Source: JAJDXO01 sp965213765
Lineage (GTDB): Bacteria; Pseudomonadota; Alphaproteobacteria; Rhodospirillales; UBA2165
Length of the DNA stretch: 64,000 bases
Direction of reading: 5' to 3'
Assembly: GCA_965213765.1 (NCBI GenBank)
Contig: OZ243926.1
Coordinates: 2,480,001-2,544,000 of the forward strand
In this document: positions 26,145-35,333 of the stretch, in pieces
Position numbering within the stretch: the stretch's first letter is position 1
Layout: each line of letters begins with the position of its first letter
Made by a program: the position numbers and the translations under genes
The notes under the pieces: model-generated
What the model was told of the DNA's origin: nothing
What the model saw: the letters and a program-made list of their open reading frames with translations, nothing else
The model's database searches: none

Positions 26145-26678
26145 TCAGAGCCCTGCCTCCGAGCCGTGAGCGTCGCCGGCTAGCGTCAAGACACGTTGTT
26201 CCCTGAACCTCATCAGAAACTCGATCGCCAGCAGGGCCATTGAAACGGCGAAAAATGCCACCACGATCCAGTTGGGAATCCGCACATCCTTGTCCGGCAA
26301 CGTCATGTCGATGAATTCGCCGATGCCCGCACGGCTGCCGTAGATGCACAGCAACAAACAAAGCGCAGATCCGAAGAGGTTGAGGAAACCGTCGAGCCTT
26401 TTGGAGGCATCCGGCGACAGGGAAGAGGTGACAATATCGACTTTGACGTGGGCGCCCTGCTGGAGCACCCACGGCGCACCGGCAAAAACGCCGAAGAACA
26501 GCGCAAATTCAATGGACTCGTTCAGCCACCAAATGCTGCCTATTCCGGCCTTGATGATGAACAGATTGAAGGGAATCAGAATTGCGATCAGACCGATGGA
26601 AACGGCCACCAGCGCGGCAAGGAATATGGTCAGGCGGAGGTAAAGTGTCTCGAAATTATCGAGTGCGGTCTTCATCAA
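26145..26678 (-). CDS. dctQ: TRAP transporter small permease (DctQ family)
   Basis: This is the small membrane subunit of the TRAP transporter, bridging the periplasmic binding protein and the large permease. The 177-residue product has four predicted transmembrane helices (about 15-37, 50-70, 92-112 and 130-152) and the segment IWWLNESIEFALFFGVFAGA, typical of DctQ with its conserved Trp and Glu. The C-terminus is short and polar. It ends one base before dctM. The dctP gene lies 90 bases upstream. Being separate from dctM, it is not the QM-fusion type. Confidence 0.9.
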   Translation of the reverse strand: MMKTALDNFETLYLRLTIFLAALVAVSIGLIAILIPFNLFIIKAGIGSIWWLNESIEFALFFGVFAGAPWVLQQGAHVKVDIVTSSLSPDASKRLDGFLNLFGSALCLLLCIYGSRAGIGEFIDMTLPDKDVRIPNWIVVAFFAVSMALLAIEFLMRFREQRVLTLAGDAHGSEAGL

Positions 26679-26768
26679 GCGCCCCGGGACTTAATTCGAC
26701 ATCCAGGAAAGCGAAAAGCGGAAATGCAGATCGCGTCTACATTTCCACTTTTCGGCGGTCCGGTTGGC

Positions 26769-27755
26769 TCAACGGAAGAGCTTTTCCAGCGCCTTGCCGT
26801 GCTTCGGCGAACGCTGCAGAACCTCGTTCCAGGCTTCGTTATTCGCGGCGGCGAGCCACTTCTCGCGAGCGGCGCCTTTGAACTCGATGACCTCCATGCC
26901 GGCTTTGGCGCGGGTCTCCATACCCTTCTTCAGACGCGCCTGAAGGGCAGGGTTGTTGATCGGCTCGGACTCGGCTTCAAACTCGAGGCCCATCTTGGTG
27001 AGGAAGTCGCGCTGCTCCTGGGCCAGGCCCTTCCATTTCTTGAGATTGACCAAGCTCTGCAAGGGCGACGTGTAGAAGCCAGGCTCGACCTGATACTTGG
27101 TCACCTTGGTCCACGGCGGCACGAAGGCGCCTGCCGGCCAGCCGAAACCCTGAACCGTATTGTTTTCCATCAGGGTGTAGATTTGCGGCATCGCTGCCGT
27201 CTGCACGGTAGCACCCAGGGATTTGAAGAAGGCCGTATAGACCGGGGCAACCCGCAAGTTCAAACCCTTAAGGTCCGGTTTGTCGATCTTCTTGCTGAGC
27301 CAAAGATTGAACGGGCCGAAATCGCCGTGCCGAGCCAAATAGTGAACGTTCTTGGCGTTCAGAAGCTTTTGGACGTAGTCGATGCCGCCATTCTTACGCA
27401 GATCGGCGGCTGTCTTGCTGGAGAGCCGCAGGACCGGCGCTTCGGGGATGACGTTTCCGTAATAGGCCTCGGTGCAGCCGACCATATCGTAGGCGCCCTT
27501 GGACATCTTCTGGGTCAAGGTGAACGGGCTGCCGATGGCCGGCGCCCCGCCCAACAGCTTGACTTGCATGACACCTTTGCCGCGTTCGTTGATAGCCGCG
27601 ACGAAGGCCTCATAGGCGCGGGACGGCGGTGAACCGATGGGGAAGCAGCTGGCACCGCGCAGGGTAACCTCTGCGGAATAAGCCGGCGCATGCACACCGA
27701 GGGACATCAGCGCAACCGCGCCAACCCCAATTGCAAGCCCAAACGTTTTGTACAT
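26769..27755 (-). CDS. dctP: TRAP transporter periplasmic substrate-binding protein (DctP family)
   Basis: This 328-residue protein starts with a cleavable signal peptide (about residues 1-28, ending APAYSA) and then shows the DctP fold. Near the middle is LKGLNLRVAPVYTAFFKSLGATVQTAAMP, whose arginine corresponds to the carboxylate-anchoring Arg of the family, so the ligand is probably an organic acid. GGAGG precedes the ATG. It is the first of the three TRAP genes and begins 186 bases after the methyltransferase-like gene on the same strand. The family cannot be narrowed to a substrate from sequence. Confidence 0.92.
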   Translation of the reverse strand: MYKTFGLAIGVGAVALMSLGVHAPAYSAEVTLRGASCFPIGSPPSRAYEAFVAAINERGKGVMQVKLLGGAPAIGSPFTLTQKMSKGAYDMVGCTEAYYGNVIPEAPVLRLSSKTAADLRKNGGIDYVQKLLNAKNVHYLARHGDFGPFNLWLSKKIDKPDLKGLNLRVAPVYTAFFKSLGATVQTAAMPQIYTLMENNTVQGFGWPAGAFVPPWTKVTKYQVEPGFYTSPLQSLVNLKKWKGLAQEQRDFLTKMGLEFEAESEPINNPALQARLKKGMETRAKAGMEVIEFKGAAREKWLAAANNEAWNEVLQRSPKHGKALEKLFR

Positions 27756-27941
27756 TTTTTTCCTCCCTGGAAATCTGAACTCTGAATTTCTTGCCGGCTT
27801 TCAACCTCGCGGGGGCGGGGTCTCAGCCCAAACACAGTGCGAGAATAGCATAGCCTTACACTTTGGCCACATCACGATTGCACGGCAACTGCGCCAACAA
27901 ATGTAATTTCCTGAAGGGCTTAGCGGCAGGAATGCACAAGA

Positions 27942-29087
27942 TCAGCCATGACCCCAGGCACGCGCGGCGGTTTCGCCGATCAGTTCGAGCTTCCGCCACT
28001 GCTCATCTTCGGTGATCGCATTGCCGGCAATCCCGGAGGCAAACCCGCATTGAGGGCTGAGCGCCAACTGGTCGGGATCGATATACCGGCTCGCGTCATC
28101 AATGCGATGGAGCAATTCCTCGACATCTTCCAAATCACCCCGTTTGGTGGTCACGAGACCAAGCACCACCTGAACCCCTTTGGGCACAAATCGCAGCGGC
28201 TCAAAACCGCCTGCCCGCTCGGTGTCGTATTCAAGCAGCAGCCGGTCGAACTTGAGGCGCCCGAATAACGTTTCGGCAATGCCGTCATACGCCCCTTCCC
28301 GGTGCCACATGCTGGCCCGGTTGCCGCGGCAGATGTGGAGGCCGAATATCGCTTTCCCCCGGTAAGGTTCGACGACCGCGTTGGACGCATCGATGGCGCG
28401 GTTCAAATTGGCCATCGGATCCTCACCACGGGCGGCCATCCGTTCCAGCGTCGGACGGTCGACGTAACCGGTGTAGCTGGGTTCATCCAATTGCACATAC
28501 GGACAGCCGGCCTCTACGAGCCCGCCAACGATCTCCCGTTCGACTTTAACGACGTCGGCCAGGAACGCATCCGACGTCTCGTAATGCGGCTTCGATGCCT
28601 CGACGTCGCACATCTGGGACACCCGATCCGGCCCCATGATCATCGCCTTTGCCGGTGCCGAGGCGACCTTGGTGAGATAGCTGTACTCCTTCAGCGGAAA
28701 ATTCTCTGCCAGCGCCAGCTTCGCCTCTGCGGGCATTTTGAAGGATTCGACGGCGTCCGCGCCGCGGCTGTGGGGAGTCTCGCCCTCCATCACCAGACTC
28801 GGATTGCGAACAAAACCCTCAAGGGATCGATCGGTCTGATCCCAGCCGTTCACGCGCGAGAAACTGACTTGCCAATTGAGACGCCGATACTCACCGTCGG
28901 TCACGACCTCCATGCCGGCGGCCTCCTGTCGCGCGACAACGCCGTTTACGGCCCTGTCCTGTTCGTCGGCCAGTTCAGCTTCGGAGATTTCACCTCGGCC
29001 GAATTTCAGGAAAGCGTCAATGAGGGCACGGGGGCGGAGCAGGCTGCCGACTTGGTCGGTTCGAATTCTCTTCAAATCATTGAGCAT
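27942..29087 (-). CDS. Cobalamin-independent methionine synthase C-terminal-like zinc methyltransferase
   Basis: This 381-residue protein is a stand-alone homologue of the catalytic half of MetE (COG0620). It has the barrel start RTDQVGSLLRP, the segment YVQLDEPSYTGY, and the zinc ligands expected for the family: H251 and C253 (LHICRGN), E286 (LEYD) and C347 (SPQCGFAS). Family members include methionine synthases that use small methyl donors and alkyl/epoxyalkane-CoM transferases. Lacking the N-terminal folate-binding half, it probably does not use long polyglutamyl folate in the classical MetE way. It overlaps the monooxygenase stop by 11 bases, so the two are coupled. I infer a role in handling a thiol or alkyl group released by that enzyme. 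Confidence 0.85.
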   Translation of the reverse strand: MLNDLKRIRTDQVGSLLRPRALIDAFLKFGRGEISEAELADEQDRAVNGVVARQEAAGMEVVTDGEYRRLNWQVSFSRVNGWDQTDRSLEGFVRNPSLVMEGETPHSRGADAVESFKMPAEAKLALAENFPLKEYSYLTKVASAPAKAMIMGPDRVSQMCDVEASKPHYETSDAFLADVVKVEREIVGGLVEAGCPYVQLDEPSYTGYVDRPTLERMAARGEDPMANLNRAIDASNAVVEPYRGKAIFGLHICRGNRASMWHREGAYDGIAETLFGRLKFDRLLLEYDTERAGGFEPLRFVPKGVQVVLGLVTTKRGDLEDVEELLHRIDDASRYIDPDQLALSPQCGFASGIAGNAITEDEQWRKLELIGETAARAWGHG

Positions 29088-30414
29088 AGCGGCTTTCGGG
29101 CCGGTTCAGCTCCATATGCTCACGGAGGGTTTCACCCTCATACCCGACGCGGATCAGTCCGCGATCCCGGAGTTCGGGGATCAACATTTCGCAGAGATCA
29201 TCAAAGTCTCCCGGCATGGTCAGCGGCTGCAGGATGAACCCGTCGCACGCCGACGCCTCGAACCATTCCTGCATGATGTCGGCCACCTCGATCACTGAAC
29301 CGCGAATAGTCAACTTTCCATAAGACCCTGCCAGCTTCTCGTACAGTTGGCGGATGGTCAGGTCGCCCTCATGGACAAACTCCATGATCCGCCGAACCGT
29401 GCCGTGATCGCCCCGGTGCCCGTCGGAGGGATCGGGTACTTTGTCGTCGGGATCATGGTCGGAAAGGTCCATGCCGAGAAGCGTGCCCACGTACGCAAGC
29501 CCGACGACAGGATGGACCAGATCGGCCAGTTCGCGCTCCTTGTCCTCTGCCTCCGCCGACGTCTTTCCGACGATCGCCGTCACCCCGGGCATGATCCGAA
29601 GCTCGTCGGGGCCCCGGTTGTAGCGCGTCATGCGCGACTTAATGTCGCCGTAATGGGCCTGGGACTTTTCGAGGGTCAACTCACCGGAAAACACCCCCTC
29701 CGCCGTCGCCGCGGCCAGTTCCTTGCCGGAATCGGAGATACCCGCCTGGAAGATAACCGGATAGCCCTGGGGCGGGCGGGGCACATTCAATGGCCCCCGG
29801 GACTTAAAGAAGTCGCCCTCATGGTTCAGTTTGTGGAGTCCGCCGGGCCGAAAGAACCGGCCTTCCGGCGCATCGTAGACGAAAGCATCATCGTCCCAGC
29901 TGTCCCACAGACCCTTGACCACCTCGACAAACTCCTTGGCCCGCCGGTAACGGTCTTCGTGCTCGAAGTGTTCATCCCGGCCAAAGTTGAACGCCTCGGC
30001 GTGATTGCCCGATGTCACCACGTTCCATCCGGCCCGGCCCGCGGACAGGTGGTCGAGGGAGGCAAACCGCCGGGCGATATTGTAAGGCTCGTTGTAACTG
30101 GTGGTCTGGGTGGCGACGAGACCGATGCGTTGGGTGACCATGGCGAGCGAAGCCAGCAACGTCGTCGGCTCGAAATACGCAGTGTACTGGGAGGACCGGC
30201 TCAGCGGCTCGATGTCGGCGTCGCGAACCGCCGCGCTATCGGCAAAAAAAATGAAATCAAAGCCCGCCGCTTCGGCCTTTTGGGCGCATTGCGCATAGTG
30301 CCGGATATTGATGCCGGCATCGGGCTGACTGTCCGGGTGCCGCCACGATGCAATGTGGTGGCCGGTGTTCTTGAAGAACATGCCCACATGCATGCGGTCC
30401 TGTCGGTCGCCCAT
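29077..30414 (-). CDS. LLM-class flavin-dependent monooxygenase (NtaA/SnaA/DszA family)
   Basis: This 445-residue protein belongs to the FMNH2-dependent luciferase-like monooxygenases that cleave C-N or C-S bonds, for example in nitrilotriacetate, alkylated sulfones and aromatic sulfur compounds. The family signature is clear: HIASWRHPDSQPDAG near residue 19, FFADSAAV, TTSYNEPYNIARRFASLDHLS, GRAGWNVVTS, and PVIFQAGISDSGKELAA in the second half. A separate flavin reductase is required but is not encoded next to it. An alternative ATG seven codons in exists; the G6 tract before 30414 supports the longer form. Coupling to the MetE-like gene and the TRAP transporter downstream suggests a small-molecule degradation or salvage pathway. 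Confidence 0.9.
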   Translation of the reverse strand: MGDRQDRMHVGMFFKNTGHHIASWRHPDSQPDAGINIRHYAQCAQKAEAAGFDFIFFADSAAVRDADIEPLSRSSQYTAYFEPTTLLASLAMVTQRIGLVATQTTSYNEPYNIARRFASLDHLSAGRAGWNVVTSGNHAEAFNFGRDEHFEHEDRYRRAKEFVEVVKGLWDSWDDDAFVYDAPEGRFFRPGGLHKLNHEGDFFKSRGPLNVPRPPQGYPVIFQAGISDSGKELAAATAEGVFSGELTLEKSQAHYGDIKSRMTRYNRGPDELRIMPGVTAIVGKTSAEAEDKERELADLVHPVVGLAYVGTLLGMDLSDHDPDDKVPDPSDGHRGDHGTVRRIMEFVHEGDLTIRQLYEKLAGSYGKLTIRGSVIEVADIMQEWFEASACDGFILQPLTMPGDFDDLCEMLIPELRDRGLIRVGYEGETLREHMELNRPESRYAQ

Positions 30415-30469
30415 GTCTAAGTACCCCCCTTTGTTTCAGGGAAGCATAACGCCGTCAGATGGGGCGGGT

Positions 30470-30922
30470 CTAGGCTGTTGCCGGTGGTTGGAAACCATCG
30501 AGAAATTTCTTGGCGCGCGGCATGGCGTCGCGATGAAACTGTCGTGGCTCCCGAAGCCACAATCCGTCATAGGTCTTCGACTTTGTTTCCGAAATCAATA
30601 CGTCACGCGGCAATTCCACCAATGTCCCGTCCCACCCAGGCAGAGCGGCTTCCGCTTTCCGCCAATAATGGTCAAGAAATCGGTGTTTCTTGGAGAAACC
30701 ATGGAAGTCGAACACCTCATCGCCGAGGTCGACGAAAATGTGGTTACCGGAAAAACCCGGTGACGGCTTAATCCAAACGGCTTTGTCTCCGGTCTTCCCC
30801 CACCGCTCCAGGCAGGCATAGGCAAGAACCTCGCACGCGCCGCAGGCAAAAAAGACGCGGTCCGGCCATGACCAACGCGCTGCCAAATCACTCTTGGGAT
30901 GGTTGTGACGCGGTGTGTACAT
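30470..30922 (-). CDS. Conserved hypothetical protein
   Basis: This 150-residue protein shows a convincing globular composition but no family I can name. Visible features are an N-terminal WSWPDRVFFACGACEVLAYA segment with two close cysteines, an aromatic middle (VWIKPSPGFSGNHIFVDLGD and VFDFHGF), and a basic C-terminus. The CGAC-EVLAY arrangement and the HGF/HYWRK residues could form a hydrolase-like active site, but this is speculation. It lies between asd and the monooxygenase on the same strand, 55 bases before the latter and 15 bases after asd. It could belong to either neighbour. Confidence 0.7.
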   Translation of the reverse strand: MYTPRHNHPKSDLAARWSWPDRVFFACGACEVLAYACLERWGKTGDKAVWIKPSPGFSGNHIFVDLGDEVFDFHGFSKKHRFLDHYWRKAEAALPGWDGTLVELPRDVLISETKSKTYDGLWLREPRQFHRDAMPRAKKFLDGFQPPATA

Positions 30923-30937
30923 CCGCCCAGCCGGGAG

Positions 30938-31969
30938 CTAGGCGGCTTCTTCCAGATAGGTCCGGGTCAGCTCGTCGGCGATTTGGACGGCGTTCAGCGC
31001 GGCACCCTTGCGGAGATTGTCGGACACGCACCAGAACGAGAGCCCGTTTTCGACCGTCGCGTCCTCGCGGAGACGGCTGACATAGACCGGGTCTTCGCCG
31101 GCGGACTCCTTGGGCGTCACATAACCCTCATCGGCGCGATGATCGACGACGGCAATTCCCGGTGCCTCGGCAAGCGCGGCACGCGCTTCCTCGACCGAGA
31201 CGGCGTGTTCGAACTCGACAGTGACCGCTTCGGAGTGGCCGATGAAGACCGGGACACGGACGCAGGTTGCGGTGACCTTGATCTCGGGATCCAAAATCTT
31301 CTTGGTCTCGACCATCATCTTCCATTCCTCCTTGGTGTAGCCGTCTTCCATGAAGACGTCGATGTGAGGAATGACGTTGAAGGCAATGGGCTTGGTGAAC
31401 GTTTCCATGTTGTCGTGTTCCGGCTCGTTCACGAAGACGCCGCGGGTCTGATTGAACAGTTCGTCCATGCCTTCCTTGCCGGCGCCGGACGTCGCCTGGT
31501 AGGTCGAGACCACCACCCGCTGGATATTGCCGATGTCGTGCAACGGTTTCAGCGCCACCACCATCTGGATGGTCGAGCAGTTGGGGTTGGCGATGATGTT
31601 CTTCCGGGTATAGCCGGCGATGGCCTCCGGATTGACCTCCGGCACCACGAGCGGAACGTCCGGGTCCATCCGGAAGTACGATGTGTTGTCGATGACGACC
31701 GCGCCGGCCGCCGCGGCGCGGGGCGCGAAGTCCGCCGAGATTTTTGCGCCGGCGCTGGACAGCACGATGTCGGTTCCCTGGAAGTCGAACCCGTCGAGGC
31801 CGGCAACGCTCAACACGTCGTCCTCGCCAAACGACACCTCGGCGCCGATGGAGCGCTGGGAGGCGAGAGCGGTCACGTCGTCCGCTCTCACCCCGCGCTC
31901 GGCGAGGATTTGCAGAATTTCGCGCCCGACGGCCCCCGTGGCGCCTGCCACGGCATAGTTGATCGGCAT
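30938..31969 (-). CDS. asd: Aspartate-semialdehyde dehydrogenase
   Basis: This enzyme reduces aspartyl phosphate to aspartate semialdehyde, the branch point to lysine/diaminopimelate, threonine and methionine. The 343-residue product has the NADP-binding VAGATGAVGREIL at residues 7-19, catalytic C131 in NPNCSTIQM, and the substrate-binding VPVFIGHSEAV motif in the C-terminal half. It lies downstream of leuB with a 138-base gap that contains a strong hairpin, so it may be a separate transcript. dapF, a later lysine-pathway gene, lies 8 kb away in the window. Confidence 0.97.
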   Translation of the reverse strand: MPINYAVAGATGAVGREILQILAERGVRADDVTALASQRSIGAEVSFGEDDVLSVAGLDGFDFQGTDIVLSSAGAKISADFAPRAAAAGAVVIDNTSYFRMDPDVPLVVPEVNPEAIAGYTRKNIIANPNCSTIQMVVALKPLHDIGNIQRVVVSTYQATSGAGKEGMDELFNQTRGVFVNEPEHDNMETFTKPIAFNVIPHIDVFMEDGYTKEEWKMMVETKKILDPEIKVTATCVRVPVFIGHSEAVTVEFEHAVSVEEARAALAEAPGIAVVDHRADEGYVTPKESAGEDPVYVSRLREDATVENGLSFWCVSDNLRKGAALNAVQIADELTRTYLEEAA

Positions 31970-32024
31970 GGTCCGTCTCCGGTCCGGATGAGTTTAATTC
32001 GGGGCGATGATTTACGCCGGTTGA

Positions 32025-32050
32025 CCGGGTTTTGCAACGTGCAAACCCGG
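32025..32050 (-). terminator. Strong hairpin in the leuB-asd gap, possible terminator
   Basis: CCGGGTTT(T)GCA, loop ACG, TGCAAACCCGG makes an 11-bp stem with a single bulged T between leuB (upstream) and asd (downstream). No T-run follows on the minus strand. It may reduce read-through from leuB or shape the asd leader. A second short hairpin, GCCGGA/TCCGGC, lies next to the leuB stop at about 32076-32092. Confidence 0.3.
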
Positions 32051-32107
32051 GAATCTCCATGAGACTTTCTTATCGGCCGGATAAGGTCCGGCGACGGCTT
32101 CGCGGGT

Positions 32108-33214
32108 TCAGGCGGTCCCCGACAACTCGGCCAGCACGGCCGCGCCCATTTCCTCTGTGGAAACCCGGGTCTTGCCGTCTTCCATAATGTCGCCGGTGCG
32201 GAGGCCCTTGGCCAGTACCGCCTCGACCGCCGCATCCACCGCATCGGCTTCGTCGGCGAGATCGAATGAATAGCGAAGCATCATGGAGAACGACAAAATC
32301 ATCGCCAGCGGATTGGCGATACCCTGCCCCGCGATATCCGGCGCCGAGCCATGCACCGGCTCGTAGAGGGCCGGGCGGCTGCCGCTCTCGTCCGGTTCTC
32401 CGAGTGACGCCGATGGCAGCATGCCCAGCGACCCCGTCAGCATGGCGGCACAATCGGAGAGAATATCGCCGAACATGTTGGTGGTGACGACGACATCGAA
32501 CTGCTTGGGATTGCGGACCAGCTGCATGGCGGCATTGTCCACATACATGTGGCTGAGCTCGATATCGGGGTGACGTTCGCCCACCTTGATCATTTCCTCC
32601 CGCCACATCACCGTCGCCTGGAGCACGTTGGCCTTGTCGATGGAGCACACCCGCTTGTCGCGTTTGGCGGCTAGATCGAAGGCGACCTCGCCGATCCGCC
32701 GGACCTCGTCCGAGGTATAGGTGAGCGTGTTGTAGCCGCGCCGTTTGCCGTCGCCCAGATCCTCGATGCCGCGGGGTTCGCCGAAATAGATGCCGCTCGA
32801 CAGTTCGCGAAGGATCATGATGTCGAGGCCGGCCACGACGTCGTATTTGAGGGTCGAGGCGTCGGCCAGCGCATCGAACACAAGGGCCGGACGCAGATTG
32901 GCAAACAGGCCCATCTCCTTCCGGATACCCAGCAGGCCCCGTTCGGGCTGGTCCTCGAAGGGAAGCGTTTCCCACTTCGGGCCGCCGACCGCGCCCAATA
33001 GGACGGCGTCCGCCGCATCGGCCGCGTCGATGGTCTCCCGGGGCAGCGGCGAGCCGGTTTCGTCGTAGGCGGTTCCGCCGATCAGGCCGTCCGTGATGTC
33101 GAATTTGAGCGCGCGATTGTCCCCCATCCAATCGATGACCTTTTTCACCTCGGCGGCGACTTCAGCGCCGATGCCGTCGCCCGGCAGGAAAAGAACGGAT
33201 TTGTTGGCGGCCAT
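32108..33214 (-). CDS. leuB: 3-isopropylmalate dehydrogenase
   Basis: This enzyme oxidatively decarboxylates 3-isopropylmalate with NAD+ in leucine biosynthesis. The 368-residue product has the family N-terminus LFLPGDGIGAEV, the Arg-rich substrate loop, and the metal-binding segment YVDNAAMQLVRNPKQFDVVVTTNMFGDILSDCAA with its conserved aspartates. The cofactor region GSAPDIAGQGIANP follows. It is downstream of leuD by 42 bases on the same strand and is probably the last leu gene of the rplS-leuCDB run. Nothing unusual is seen. Confidence 0.97.
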   Translation of the reverse strand: MAANKSVLFLPGDGIGAEVAAEVKKVIDWMGDNRALKFDITDGLIGGTAYDETGSPLPRETIDAADAADAVLLGAVGGPKWETLPFEDQPERGLLGIRKEMGLFANLRPALVFDALADASTLKYDVVAGLDIMILRELSSGIYFGEPRGIEDLGDGKRRGYNTLTYTSDEVRRIGEVAFDLAAKRDKRVCSIDKANVLQATVMWREEMIKVGERHPDIELSHMYVDNAAMQLVRNPKQFDVVVTTNMFGDILSDCAAMLTGSLGMLPSASLGEPDESGSRPALYEPVHGSAPDIAGQGIANPLAMILSFSMMLRYSFDLADEADAVDAAVEAVLAKGLRTGDIMEDGKTRVSTEEMGAAVLAELSGTA

Positions 33215-33256
33215 GATGGTGTCCCGTAACGGATCAGATGATGAAATGGAGAATGC

Positions 33257-33862
33257 CTACAGCCAGGGCTGGGCGGCCTTGTGGCTCTCCTCGAAGGAGG
33301 CGATCTGGTCCTCCTTCTCCATGGTCAGCCCGATGTCGTCGAGGCCGTTCAGGAGACAGTGCTTCTTGAAGGCATCAATCTCGAACTTGATTACCCCGCC
33401 GTCGGGGCCGGTGATCTCCTGGGCTTCCAGGTCAACCGTCACGGTGGCATTGGCGCCCCGCTCCGCATCGTTCATCAGCAAGTCCAACTCTTCCGGGCCG
33501 ACCTTGATCAGCAGCATGCCGTTCTTGAAGCTGTTGTTATAGAAGATGTCGGCGAAATCCGTGGAGATGACGCATTTGATGCCGTAATCCATCAGCGCCC
33601 AAGGTGCGTGTTCGCGAGACGAGCCGCAGCCGAAATTGTTGCCGGCAACCAGCATCTCAGCGTTCTTGTAGGCCGGCTTGTTGAGCACGAATTCCTCGTT
33701 GTCCGATCCGTCCTCCTTGAAACGCATGTCGGCGAACAGGCCTTCACCAAGCCCGGTCCGCTTGATGGTTTTCAGGTAGCGGGCCGGGATGATCATGTCC
33801 GTGTCCACATTGGCGATCGGCAACGGCGCAGCGACAGAGGTGAGTTTTTCGAACTTCTCCAT
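33257..33862 (-). CDS. leuD: 3-isopropylmalate dehydratase small subunit
   Basis: This is the swivel-domain partner of LeuC; the heterodimer isomerises 2- to 3-isopropylmalate. The 201-residue product has the characteristic segment NVDTDMIIPARYLKTIKRTGLGEGLF and the substrate-specificity loop GNNFGCGSSREHAPWAL with its conserved Ser-Arg. It is 11 bases downstream of leuC and 42 bases upstream of leuB. The length is normal for the bacterial LeuD type. Confidence 0.97.
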   Translation of the reverse strand: MEKFEKLTSVAAPLPIANVDTDMIIPARYLKTIKRTGLGEGLFADMRFKEDGSDNEEFVLNKPAYKNAEMLVAGNNFGCGSSREHAPWALMDYGIKCVISTDFADIFYNNSFKNGMLLIKVGPEELDLLMNDAERGANATVTVDLEAQEITGPDGGVIKFEIDAFKKHCLLNGLDDIGLTMEKEDQIASFEESHKAAQPWL

Positions 33863-33873
33863 GACCCGTCTCC

Positions 33874-35295
33874 CTAATCCAGATCGCGAATGTCGGTGAG
33901 GTGGCCGGCAATTGCCGCCGCCGCCGCCATGGCGGGGCTGACCAAATGGGTGCGCCCGCCGGTGCCCTGACGACCTTCGAAGTTACGGTTGGACGTCGAT
34001 GCGCAACGCTCCCCCGGGGTAAGCTTGTCGGCGTTCATCGCAAGACACATGGAGCACCCGGGCTCACGCCAGTCGAAGCCGGCCTCGACGAATATCTGAT
34101 CCAGACCCTCCTCCTCCGCCTGGGCTTTCACCAGGCCGGAACCCGGCACGACCATGGCATCCACGTGATCGGCGACCTTGCGGCCCTTTTCTATTGCTTT
34201 TTGGGCGACCTCGGCAGCGGCCCGAAGATCCTCGATCCGGCTGTTGGTACAGGAGCCGATGAACATACGGTCGATCTTGACGTCACGCATGGCTGTTCCC
34301 GGCTCAAGACCCATGTACTCGAGGGAGCGCTCCATCTTGTTGCGGCGCGCCTCGTCGGACTCGTCGGCCGGATAGGGCACGGCACCGGTAATCGGCACCA
34401 CATCCTCGGGGCTGGTGCCCCAGGTGACCTGCGGCACGATGTCTTCGGCCTTCAGGGTCACTTCAATGTCGTACTTGGCGCCCTCGTCGGACTTCAAGGT
34501 CTTCCAATACTCGGCCGCGGTCTCCCAGGCGCCGCCCTTGGGCGCCATAGGCCTTCCCTTGAGGTACTCGAACGTGGTCTCGTCGGGGGCGATCACGCCC
34601 GCCCGGGCCCCACCCTCGATGGTCATGTTGCAAACCGTCATCCGGCCTTCCATGGACAGGGACCGGATCGCCTCGCCGGCAAATTCAATGACGCAGCCGG
34701 TACCGCCGGCGGTCCCGATTTCGCCAATGATCGCGAGGATCATGTCCTTCGCCGTCACGCCCAGAGGCAATTCGCCATCGACGGTGACTCGCATGTTCTT
34801 CGATTTGCGCTGGATCATCGTCTGGGTGGCGAGCACGTGCTCGACCTCGGACGTACCGACCCCGAAAGAGAGTGAGCCGAACGCACCGTGGGTCGCCGTG
34901 TGGCTGTCGCCGCAAATCAGCGTGGTACCGGGAAGCGTGAAGCCCTGCTCGGGACCAATGACGTGGCAGATGCCCTGGCGAATATCGTCCATGCCGAAAA
35001 TCTGCAGCCCAAAATCCTTGCAGTTCTTGTCGAGTGTCTCGATCTGAATGCGGGACTCTTCGTCATCAATGCCCGCTGCCCGGTCCGAGGTGGGTACATT
35101 GTGATCCGGCACCGCGAGGGTCAGATCGGGCCGGCGCACCTTGCGGCCGGCCGTCCGCAGACCTTCAAAGGCCTGCGGACTGGTTACCTCGTGAACGATG
35201 TGCCTATCGATGAAGATCAGACAGGTGCCGTCATCGCTTTCGTCGATGAGGTGGGCGTCCCAGATCTTATCGAACAGGGTCTTGGGTGCACTCAT
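33874..35295 (-). CDS. leuC: 3-isopropylmalate dehydratase large subunit
   Basis: This is the aconitase-fold subunit with a labile 4Fe-4S cluster. The 473-residue product contains the cluster cysteines in FIGSCTNSRIEDL and GCSMCLAMN, and the substrate motif CGDSHTATHGAFGSLSFGVG. It is complete and of standard length. It begins 38 bases after the rplS stop on the same strand. The ribosomal-protein/leu junction is conserved in alphaproteobacteria and would link leucine synthesis to the translation operon, either by read-through or by a promoter inside rplS. Confidence 0.97.
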   Translation of the reverse strand: MSAPKTLFDKIWDAHLIDESDDGTCLIFIDRHIVHEVTSPQAFEGLRTAGRKVRRPDLTLAVPDHNVPTSDRAAGIDDEESRIQIETLDKNCKDFGLQIFGMDDIRQGICHVIGPEQGFTLPGTTLICGDSHTATHGAFGSLSFGVGTSEVEHVLATQTMIQRKSKNMRVTVDGELPLGVTAKDMILAIIGEIGTAGGTGCVIEFAGEAIRSLSMEGRMTVCNMTIEGGARAGVIAPDETTFEYLKGRPMAPKGGAWETAAEYWKTLKSDEGAKYDIEVTLKAEDIVPQVTWGTSPEDVVPITGAVPYPADESDEARRNKMERSLEYMGLEPGTAMRDVKIDRMFIGSCTNSRIEDLRAAAEVAQKAIEKGRKVADHVDAMVVPGSGLVKAQAEEEGLDQIFVEAGFDWREPGCSMCLAMNADKLTPGERCASTSNRNFEGRQGTGGRTHLVSPAMAAAAAIAGHLTDIRDLD

Positions 35296-35333
35296 GGCGC
35301 TTACTCCCCCGATACGCGCTTATTGATTGGCGT

